Of a stretch of 23,986 nucleotides of DNA, positions 1-8,700 are shown one piece after another. The notes beneath the pieces were generated by a model. That model ran no database searches and had not been told where the DNA came from. It saw nothing but the letters and a program-made list of their open reading frames with translations. This stretch comes from Saccoglossus kowalevskii (Eukaryota; Hemichordata; Enteropneusta; Harrimaniidae): the NCBI RefSeq assembly GCF_000003605.2, contig NW_003116450.1, positions 200,121 to 224,106 of the forward strand. Direction: 5' to 3'. A program made the position numbers and the translations under genes. How positions within the stretch are numbered: the stretch's first letter is position 1; every line of letters starts with the position of its first letter.

Positions 1-120
1 TAAAACAGCATTTGGCAAACATTGTCACAGTAGTTGAAGAGCCGCTTTCGTACATGCCTTTTTTCCTGAGAGAAAAATGTATACATATTGCGGCACTCTA
101 TAATGGCCGATTTCACATAC

Positions 121-402
121 CATTCTCTTCTTCACTCTCTGAGGATGAACTATCCATTTCATCCTCTTGCATCGGCGCATCCTCTCCATCATCAGAACTG
201 TCTGAAATCTCTCCTTCCTCCATCTCAGAATCACTTTTATCAGGGGACTTTGCAAATTCAACATCTCTGATACAACTGGGATTACTTGTTTCCATTTTGT
301 CACCGTGACAACTGTCATCATCACTATCATCAATTTCAATGACTTCAATATCTAAACTACTTTTTGCTTGGTCTTGGTGATTTGATTTATGTATTCTATC
401 AT
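121..402 (-). CDS. AGGF1: AGGF1 exon, acidic linker
   Basis: The exon starts after a pyrimidine-rich tract ending GATTGTAG and ends at an AATG|GTATGT donor, in phase 1. It encodes an Asp/Glu/Ser-rich segment (IEIDDSDDDS, then DSEMEEGEISDSSDDGED, then SSSSESEEEN). It aligns with the human acidic stretch just before the FHA domain (DSEPEEGEITDS). An earlier acceptor at 410-411 would put a stop right after the previous exon, so the acceptor ending at 403 is preferred. No usable next exon is seen in 1-120. Confidence 0.85.
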
Positions 403-3400
403 CTACAATCTTCAAATATGAAAAAAAAATAAAAAAAAATTCTAATCTAAAATTTCCACCTACCAATGTATGGTTTTCCAATTACATTGGATCCTGGGGT
501 ATGTAATCTTCTTTTGGGTTTTGACTGAGGATATTCTCTAGAAATGGTTAAGCTGCCCAATTTACATGACAAGTTTTCCAGTTCATCTGCCTATAAACAG
601 AGGATTCTAGTGATTGGAATACCATACATTGCAAGGTAAATATGATTGCATTTATTATACATCTGGAAGTAAAGTTTGAATGTGACAGCTGCCTTATTTG
701 GTAAATGCGAATCACATTTGTAGGGAACTTTTTGTCTGTTAGCATCATATAGGCAGCAATAATAGTATGCGTCAAAAATAAAATCATGCTGAATCTCGTA
801 AAACGTTTTCATTGCCATTTCAGCCTAGTGTTTTTCTCACGAAAAATATGACTACAAGCTGGGGGGAAAAAGATGTATAATAATGAGGTTACCACAGGAA
901 TAGTGTAAAGTATACATTCAGGCAGTACAGGGTCACATTGTCCTCCGCTGCGCTGTATACTCATAATAATTGCAGAGTATTTTGATTTAGTGATTATCAT
1001 GTCACTTTCACACCTCAAACGTAAACACATTTGTGTTCTGTGCTACAAAATGCTCCATGTTTTGCAGTAAAGAGCAGGGTAGAATAATTGGCCATAATAC
1101 AAAAGATGTTAAGGTGGCCACTTTGTATATTGTATTTTAGCAGATGATTATTGGATCATTTAATTCTAACTCATTTTGATGGTAGACATGCTAATTAAAA
1201 AAACAAATAAAATCAACAGATAAATCAATGACTCAAATATGTTCAGCTACAGCAGAAGCAGTAGTTGAGATTTTAAATTTTAACATACCCCCTGCTGACA
1301 CTTATTTGTCTCCATTCATTTTGGATATCCATGGAGGTGCAGCAGGCAATGTGCTAACTAACAAAAGAAGCCATCATGCATTCAGTTATAAAAACTGGAT
1401 GGAATAACACAGTTAGTCATGGACATTTAAGCCACATTGTGTTGTGTTTGCGTAAACCTTTAAGTTTACCAATTCATTACCTCTATTATTTCTGTCTCAT
1501 TTCCATCTTCATTGGATTTCATCTTTTTCTTCTCTTTGCTTTTCTTCTTTTTCTTTTTCTCCTTAACATCTGTGGTTGAAAGTTCGGCATAAGCCGTCTG
1601 TGTAATGTCGACTTGAGAATGAAAATGATACGTATTCATTTTCTGATCATAATAATAATATATACCTGTATTTGGTTCATAATATAACTGATTTTTCTGA
1701 AAAGAAAGGATGAAACAAATATTGATTAAATCACAATAGATGGATCTCATGTGACAGCATATGTGATATATGTTGTATGTTTACACAAATAGTAATTTAT
1801 ATATTTTGTTGAATCAGCTTGTTCATGACATTCACTGCTTTATAATTTTATGAATTATTCTCTGAAATGAATTAATAAGTATTGTCACTATTATCTACAA
1901 CAAATAAGAACACAAGCAGTGTTGTACTGAGAGATTTTATTTTTTCCATCTTAATTTTTGTTAATTGGCAAATGAAAGTTAGGCCAAAAATAAGTCACCC
2001 ACCACACACTTATTTCTTGAATTCTTTGTACCGATGAAGTGTTCCACATAAGATAGAATGGGAAATGTTGTTTTCTGTTTCAGAGGATGTTTTGTCAATC
2101 CAAAAGCTTTTAATTTGAAAGCATTATTTAATAAATGTGGAACATTGAATAATCAAAAAATACAAAATAAAAAAAATTAAACCATGCCACTGCATCATTT
2201 TCCAATTTTCTTTAGGACGAAAAGCAAAATATTTTTTTGGGGGGAGGGGGTTCATCATACTGCTTACCTGGTCATAGTAGTAACCAGTACTATAATCATA
2301 ATATAGTCCAGTTCTTTCATCATAAACAAACCCTGACTGAGTCGTTGCTGCTTCTGCAGCAGCTTTCAAACTTTCAGCAATCGACAGACCATCTCCCTAC
2401 ATAGCAACAGATAAATACATATAGTCTTACACTGTAACAGTATAATGAATTACCAGTACCATATACATATTCTAATCAGACAAAAGTGAAAGGCCTTACC
2501 GCGGTATTTGTAATTTGGTTCTAAAATAAGCATCATGAACAGTTGAAAGTTAAAAAAATGTTTGTATTCCCACATGACAACAAAATACAGTGAGCAGGTG
2601 TTTTTCTAGAAAAAAACTGCAAGAGGGAGCACTGCAATTCAGTGGCGCCACCAAGTGGGGGATATAGGGTTCTCCCTACCAAAGTGTGAAGTTTTTGATA
2701 ATTCAAAGTTAAAATGGAGCATTCTATGGATTCCTTGGGGCCAAAATTACTACCACAATTGAAGACTGTGGCCACATGTTACTGGTCAATCAGAATTTTA
2801 TGGTTGCCAGAGGATCTGCTCCCTAGGGTAAGGGGCACATGGCCAAGGCATGAGAGTGCTGCGCCTCTGTTCCCTTGTTTAACAAAATCCCTGGTGAGTA
2901 ATTTTAATGTACCAGGTAATATATATTGGTTTTAATTTTTATTGTAATACAAAGTATAGTCTAGAATAAGTCTAAAAAAAACACAAAAAAACACAAAGGC
3001 ATTGCTTAGTAGCAAATGATTAAAGTCTGACATATAATCGGTTATGTTGTTTCACATGAATATAACTTACATGTCGATTATAATATACAAAAAAACAATT
3101 TGTTGGTTTGTTATGAAAAAAAGGAAAATTCAACTTATATATTAGTTTCACTGTAAGCGAATATTTTCTGTAGCACACAAACACTTGATGTACCGTAAAA
3201 TCTGTATTAGAAGCCGCATCCCTAATAGAAGTCGCATCCATACTATTTGAATAATTGAGAACTAAAAATTCATCATTTCTCATATGTGTAGATGCTCTAA
3301 TAGAAGCCGCATCCCCAGTAATACAATTTCCGTCATAATTTATCCATACATCAATTGACCTTAAAATGTCTTCTTTGACTTGATAGGTCAAATTTAGGTG

Positions 3401-3732
3401 GGGAACAAACCACTAGAGGAAAGAACACTTACTTGTAAATTATTTAAATCTTCTTTGTTATTTTCTTGAGTGTTCTCATGTTGAACAACAAAATCAGTCT
3501 GTATGCTTGCATCAACCAACTGTTTATGTTTGTATCCATGTACCTGTTTTCGTAGAGTATTTACCTCACCACGTAGGCTTTCATTATACCTTTCCGTTAT
3601 TTCTATAGTCCGCTCAGATTGCTTGAGTTTTTTTTCAAGTTTAGATTGACTTCTTTGAGCTTTCTCTAACTGTTTTTCAAGTTCAGTGACCTGTTTTTTT
3701 AGAGTCTCTAATTCAGATTCATTGGATTCCAT
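121..3732 (-). CDS. AGGF1: AGGF1 (angiogenic factor with G-patch and FHA domains 1) orthologue, 5' part of gene
   Basis: Five confident exons and one candidate microexon on the minus strand join in frame as 3732-3433, (2520-2500), 2396-2268, 1696-1481, 590-464 and 402-121. Together they encode about 358 residues, and the gene runs off the left edge. The product starts with a heptad-rich coiled coil, followed by the OCRE domain with aromatic YYYD-type repeats, a Lys-rich stretch and an acidic segment containing EEGEISDS, which matches the EEGEITDS of human AGGF1. The domain order and the motif AAAEAATTQSGFVYDE-TGLYYD are characteristic of the family. The FHA and G-patch domains expected at the C-terminus would lie outside the window. 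In vertebrates AGGF1 is known as an angiogenic factor; the OCRE and G-patch architecture also suggests a nuclear RNA-processing role. All junctions are GT..AG and phase-compatible. Identity is recalled from family knowledge, not from a search. Confidence 0.88.
464..590 (-). CDS. AGGF1: AGGF1 exon, linker region
   Basis: A TTTATAG acceptor and an ATTG|GTAGGT donor bound 127 nt. Read in phase 0 from the previous exon it is open and encodes ADELENLSCKLGSLTISREY, then a basic stretch PQSKPKRRLHTPGSNVIGKPYI. It ends in phase 1. The only open continuation I found uses the acceptor ending at 403, which leaves a very short intron of 61 nt. The linker is poorly conserved in the family, so assignment rests on phase, splice signals and position. 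Confidence 0.7.
591..1480 (-). other. AGGF1 intron (890 bp)
   Basis: AT-rich sequence between two AGGF1 exons. I see no further exon, RNA gene or clear repeat in it. Open frames at 548-818 and 809-1030 on the minus strand have no recognisable content. Confidence 0.6.
1481..1696 (-). CDS. AGGF1: AGGF1 exon, second half of OCRE domain and Lys-rich tail
   Basis: A TTTTCAG acceptor opens the exon and a GAG|GTAATG donor closes it, giving 72 codons in phase 0. It encodes KNQLYYEPNTGIYYYYDQ, matching the human ENQLYYDPSTGIYYYCD, then a YHFHSQVD motif matching YQFHSRVD. A run of lysines and glutamates follows (KEKKKKKKSKEKKK), as in the human protein after the OCRE domain. Confidence 0.93.
1697..2267 (-). 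other. AGGF1 intron inside the OCRE domain
   Basis: AT-rich intron splitting the OCRE coding region between the two YYYD-rich exons. It starts at a GTAAGC donor and ends at a TTTTCAG acceptor on the minus strand. A short G-rich run lies near 2238-2251. Nothing else is recognised. Confidence 0.7.
2268..2396 (-). CDS. AGGF1: AGGF1 exon, first half of OCRE domain
   Basis: The exon runs from a TATGTAG acceptor to a CAG|GTAAGC donor, giving 43 codons in phase 0. It encodes GDGLSIAESLKAAAEAATTQSGFVYDE followed by TGLYYDYSTGYYYDQ. The human protein has the closely similar SLAESLRAAAEAAVSQTGFSYDENTGLYFD. The YYYD repeats are the start of the OCRE octamer repeat, and the domain is split by the next intron. 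Confidence 0.92.
2500..2520 (-). CDS. AGGF1: Candidate 21-nt AGGF1 microexon
   Basis: On the minus strand a TTTTAG acceptor is followed by 21 nt and then a GTAAGG donor. The 21 nt encode NQITNTA in phase 0 on both sides. Inclusion or skipping would keep the AGGF1 frame between the coiled-coil exon and the first OCRE exon. Support is from splice signals and phase only; no homology can be seen in seven residues. Confidence 0.45.
2521..3432 (-). other. AGGF1 intron with a thrice-repeated 17-bp motif
   Basis: The intron lies between the coiled-coil exon and the candidate microexon. It is mostly AT-rich, with a less AT-rich patch at about 2630-2890 that I cannot identify. Three copies of a motif close to TAATAGAAGCCGCATCC lie at 3205-3221, 3223-3239 and 3299-3315. 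This may be a fragment of a repeated element. Confidence 0.5.
3433..3732 (-). CDS. AGGF1: AGGF1 coding exon 1 (coiled coil)
   Basis: The exon starts at the ATG whose complement is at 3730-3732 and ends at a GTAAGT donor after 3433, giving 100 codons that end in phase 0. Residues 1-75 are a Lys/Glu/Leu heptad region (LKKQVTELEKQLEKAQ...). The segment DASIQTDFVVQHEN corresponds to the DVEVQTENHA of human AGGF1. Only about 15 nt of 5' UTR precede the ATG before a TTACAG acceptor ending at 3748. A 5' UTR intron is therefore likely, with a GTGAGT donor candidate at 4480-4475. Confidence 0.9.
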
Positions 3733-3902
3733 TTTTGAGTGTCATACCTGTAATATTAACACAATAACGCAAATTTTTGTAAATTTCACAAGACAGGGAA
3801 AACGGTGAAATATGCCAACTACGAGTGAAACTGAATTTGAAAAAAAAAAATTCTTGTCAGGAGATGATCCAAAAAAATGGGCGCACCATTTTTCTTGTTT
3901 AT

Positions 3903-3929
3903 TTGTTGTTGTTGTTGTTGTTGTTGTTG
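3903..3929. repeat. (TTG)n microsatellite
   Basis: Nine uninterrupted TTG units in the 5' flank / 5' UTR intron of AGGF1. Confidence 0.95.
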
Positions 3930-4479
3930 CTGTTTATTTCTTTCATTTTTACAGTATTTTGGCAGGAAAAAAAGTCATAAGTGGCCTGCTTTTAAAATGA
4001 CGTGCATTCTGACCAGAAACAAATTAATTTGAATGGATTTATAGGTCATAAACCACTAATAATTTGCATGTGTGGTTTATGTGCTACAGTCATTATATGA
4101 TTTAACTAGTGACTAAACAATTTGTTGTTTGATTTATTCTATATTTAATCAATTCTATGCGCGTGGGTTTTTTTTATTTTTTTTATTTATATATATTTTT
4201 TTTAATTTCTGTCAGTTGCCAAATATATAATTCGCGAAATTCACACCCATCCGAGTTTCAAATAGTCAACCCTTCTGAGTTCTCTATAACTAAGGTCACG
4301 AAATCAACATAAATTTATTAAAAAATAAACTAAATCTGTAGTAAATATGAAAGTACTTACAAAGCAAATATAATTTATCAATATCGTAGCCCCGATATTG
4401 AGATCGGAGATCAGTCTCAGTAGCCAGCTTTCGTTCAATCAGAAAGACAATTCAGAATAGTTTTCAGTCTTCAAACTCA

Positions 4480-4802
4480 CTTCAACCAAAATCTAGAAAT
4501 ACGAAAATAGTGACGACATTATAAAACACTGTCATCGTCAACGATCTGCGGAAATGTGTTGTGGAAGAGGTCAAAATTGAAACCTTTTCTTTCCCATCTC
4601 AGACGAACAAAACACAACTGCAAAAGCAATGCCATTTTGTTTTCAGCATCTGGACACCTGAGGGCAATATTGCAAGGGAATTCTGGGATTGTAATGGCTG
4701 CGCCCATGTGTTTTGATTACCACGAGAGATTTACTTATTTACTTACCATCCCCGTATGTAGATAGAGCTACCGGCCTAATTACAGATACAGGTAATCTAA
4801 AG
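4480..4802. promoter_or_regulatory. Probable bidirectional promoter of AGGF1 and ZCCHC9
   Basis: AGGF1 (minus) and ZCCHC9 (plus) diverge from this interval. Each coding start is preceded by its own 5' UTR acceptor: TTACAG for AGGF1 at 3750-3748, TTTCAG for ZCCHC9 at 5181-5182. Matching donor candidates lie at both edges of the interval: GTGAGT on the minus strand at 4480-4475 and AAAG|GTAAGT on the plus strand at 4803. The TSSs of both genes should therefore fall between them. At 4677-4700 the sequence TTCTGGGATTGTAATGG resembles a ZNF143/SBS site with one base missing, next to a YY1-like ATGGCTGCG. Both factors are common at divergent housekeeping promoters. The motif reading is tentative. 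Confidence 0.5.
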
Positions 4803-5182
4803 GTAAGTCATAACATTACGTAGTTGTCACCACAGTTATACTGTGATAGACTGTGGTTCATATTCAAAACGCTACAGTCGTGATGTAGCGCGTGATAGAA
4901 TTACTTGTAAAAATGGAACTATTGTAGTTCCATGATGTAAACAAATATTGTATTTTACACGCGTTGTATACGTTGCTATTGGTCACATAACGAACACGAC
5001 GCGAAATGACGACTTTAGTGAGTAAGAGGAGCAAGGAAAATAAACTATCACCAAAGAAATTAATAACACATTGAGAATATATCATAACAATAATTAACTT
5101 GAGTCTTCCCACTATGCCATAGTAAATAGAATATATGACTGCCAATATTCTAATATAACTGATTCTGTATCTTCTATTTCAG
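4803..5182 (+). other. Probable ZCCHC9 5' UTR intron
   Basis: Runs from an AAAG|GTAAGT donor to a TTCTATTTCAG acceptor 63 bp before the start codon. No coding content is recognised; the upstream exon would be non-coding. Confidence 0.5.
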
Positions 5183-5245
5183 ATTGTTGATAGAAAACAT
5201 ATTAGTTTAACATATTAGTAAATTAATTGCCATAATATTGTCACC

Positions 5246-5707
5246 ATGACACGTTGGGCAAGAGGAGGGCCAAAAAAGAGACCCCATGAAGCATCATCAT
5301 GGGAGGAATTAAAACCCAAACAAACTGACAAATCTTCATTTGTAAATCCTGAACGCATCAAACCTAAAAAACATAAAAAAGTGACAGTGACAACTGAAAA
5401 GAATGATGATCCACAAGAGATTAAAAATGAAAAAACAAAATCAGATGAAGAAAAAGAAAAAAGTGAATCTGTCGTGGATAAAATCACAAAAGCAGATAAA
5501 AGTGTCAAGAAAAGAAAACCTGTGAAGTGGAATGATGATTTAGAGCAGATTCCAGAAAAAAGATCAAAAGATGGAAAGTTGAAAAAGAAATCCTTGGCGG
5601 TGACAGAAAGGTCAGCAGAGATGAGTCCATCAGAAATATTTGCTATGAAAGACAAAAGACGAGAGGATAGAAGGGTGAAAAGAATAGAACAAAGGCGAAA
5701 CAAAAAA
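5246..5707 (+). CDS. ZCCHC9: ZCCHC9 coding exon 1
   Basis: The ATG sits in the context TCACCATGA, 63 bp after a TTTCAG acceptor that ends at 5182, so the exon also carries 5' UTR. It has 154 codons and ends at AAA|GTAAGT in phase 0. It holds the conserved MTRWAR start, a charged low-complexity body, and the basic SDRR-like helix (KDKRREDRRVKRIEQRRNKK) that directly precedes the first zinc knuckle, as in human. Confidence 0.93.
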
Positions 5708-8700
5708 GTAAGTAACCGGTATTGATTGAAACATTGTAGTTGGTATAACCAATAGAAAGCTAGGTGGTATTGCCGTAAACGTTAGCTTAGACCATAATAT
5801 GTCTTGTTTTTTTTTTACTATTGTAAATGCATTAATTATTCACTGGGTTTTATTTTCGCTGATGAGTAAAATCTTCTAAATTAAATCTATGTAAACATGT
5901 AAAATAACAATAAAACTCATTGTTTCCTTAAATTATTATGCTCAAAAACATAGTGAAAATAAATGGTAATTGCCCATTCACATTGATCAATCGATACCAT
6001 GTGCAGCTCTGTTGTCTGACAGTAAATGAACAGGTTATTGCATGAACAATATAAAGAAAATTTACTGTAAACCAGCAACATTAATTTATCACATTTGGAT
6101 ATATCAACCTATAACAAACCCACCACTTTTCTTTCACTTTAAAAAATTCATGTCATTTTTATTCAGAACATTTTCTATAAACTTCTTACATTACCTCCAC
6201 ATCAGCATTCTTTGATGTCTGTGACACACTATAACAATATGGCCAATTTCTTTTCTCTCACGTTATCACTCTACATACATGAAATTCGTTGGCATTTCTG
6301 GGTATAATAATTGAAATAAATGACTCAACATTGACCATGATTGCAAGTCATAAAACACAGAATTAGAAGTTTTTATCACATAGCTTTACATTATCATATG
6401 ATATTGAAAACCTCTATTTATTTAAAATATCCTCAAAATTTAACAAAATTTTAAAATTCTGATTGTGGTGATTTATAACAACATAGCACCATATTGGAAT
6501 CAAGAGAAGGGTTCACATGTAGATGTGTTTGTCTTTGCCTTAAATTATCTTGCCATCGACCTATCTCCTCATCCAATATGCTGCTGTAGGGAATTCATTA
6601 TTGTTTAAATAACAGGGCTTGGAAAAGAATTTCTCTCTTATTCTTGTGCACATCCATTATTGGACACATCTCCATCCTTACCATGCGCTGTCAATTTTCA
6701 AAGTTGCACATTTTCATTGGTCAGTACCACATGCCACTATTACCAGAGGATAACTTGACAGTTTTTGACATCATTCCATATGCACGAACAAACAAACAAG
6801 ATGGTGTTTGAATCAGAAATATTATATGTGTTACATTTTCAGGATGTTGGGGGAATATATTCAAAATAAAGTATGGTGCACTGTTCATGATAGTGTGATG
6901 ACCAGCCTTTGACAGGATGTTTGCTTAAATAATGGGCTTGACTGCATTTAACCAATTAGCGTGAAAATCCCACAGCTTTCTAATACAAAGTTTACAGTAC
7001 TATCAGTACATATATATGTATCAATTTTATTGATACATACCACACACAAATAATTTTTTATATCAATATATTAAATTTGTGTGAAAAAACTAAATTTTGA
7101 ATAACAATAACAAATGTTATACTAGTATGTCGTACTAAAGATTTCACTTGGATCCTTAAGCCTTTCATCACCAGATTTTTCGCCCAAATTTGTCTGCACT
7201 TTCTGCTTATATTTTTCAATATTTTGGGAATGAACATAAATTTTGGAGCCAACAGACAAAATTTGATTAAATTTTCATTTTTTACTTGTTTTTTTGTGTC
7301 CCAATCTCTGAAGGAAAGTGCAGACTATAAACAGGACTATTTTGTGAATTTGTGATGAAAAGATGGAACTGATGGTGAGAAAGTTAAGGTACCAACAGGG
7401 GTAAAACATGATAAAACATTGTTCTGTGATTGAGACATTCTCTAAAAGTTAGTATTCATTCCACCATAACTTTTGCATCATTTAAAAGCTTAGATATATA
7501 TTGTAAGGGGTTACCTAACAACCAATTGTGCTAGTGTGACTATTCTGACCAGTTTTGGTAGCCACATGACAAAATTGGTTGTTTGGGAGAGATGGACACC
7601 TGATAGGAAAGAATCCCATGTGACACCTTTTGCTTTTCTGTTTTGCAGGTATGTTTTCATTGTCGACAGCCGGGTCATGGTGTAGCTGACTGCCCTGTAA
7701 TTTTAAAAGCTAATGATCAGGGGATGGGTATATGTTTCAAGTGTGGTTCTACAGAACATACGTCACACCAATGTACTGCCAGAGTTGATAAAAAAAGAGG
7801 TAACTTGTTCCATATATTTTCTCTCTATTTGTTTAGTGTTATGTGATGTATTTCTTCAGAAATTGCTTGTTTAAAAAAAATGAATAAAGCGACCAGATTT
7901 TAAAAACTTACTAAAATCTTGATTCTCATTTACAGACAAGTTAGTAAACTAAAATAATTGCCATACCCAATTTTGTAGGGTCAGAGTTCAAGGAGATTTT
8001 TGTCAAGTTAAAGTAGTAGTTATGACTGTTATGATAGTTTATTTCTTTACAGCCATATTTTGTGAGAATTGATCTGTGTATAGCTTATACATGTAGTGTT
8101 TGCGACAGATGTGTAATAGTAAAAAAAAAGTGTCCACTGTTCTTAATCAAGACTTGGATCATGTCATTATGTATACATGTAACGCCATCGTCAAGGCATG
8201 TCAAATACATGGCTATGAAATAGCACCCTGTAAAACAAAATGACCACTTGCCGTCCATTTTGAATCTGATTTTAGTAAACACAATATCAAGATCTCAATG
8301 TTCAATAAACTAGTATCTGCCCATGAAAGATCAAGACCCAGTTGGAATGGTACAAAAGCTTTTTTGATACATTTTTAGAACTGAATTAACACCATTCTAT
8401 GATTTGTATTGGATTGTGCAATGACTGCATGTATAAGCATATGTGTGACACAATGTTTCAAGTTTAAAAGTTATTGGTCAAGGCATGTAAGAGATATGGC
8501 TCTGGAACAGCATTCATTAAAAAAAAAATGGTACCAGCCAGCTTTTTTGAATCCAATCTGAAAAATGATGATTTATGCGTGTACATTTAAACTTAATTGT
8601 CCACAAATATCTATGGTTGGCACATACATAGAGTTCAATCTTAACTTTTTTACCACAAGATAAATCATTTTTTTCGTATATTCTTCAATTTGAGTAAATT

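Noticed and set aside
1-68. Possible next AGGF1 exon after a TTTCTCTCAG acceptor on the minus strand
   Set aside because: In the required phase 1 it meets a stop within 13 codons and does not resemble the sequence before the FHA domain.
3020-3391. 123-codon minus-strand ORF in an AGGF1 intron
   Set aside because: It covers a repeated motif, has no fitting splice sites in phase, and nothing resembles AGGF1.
5215-5703. 162-codon minus-strand ORF opposite ZCCHC9 exon 1
   Set aside because: Mirror frame of a Lys/Glu-rich exon; it yields a Phe/Ser-rich sequence with no family features.
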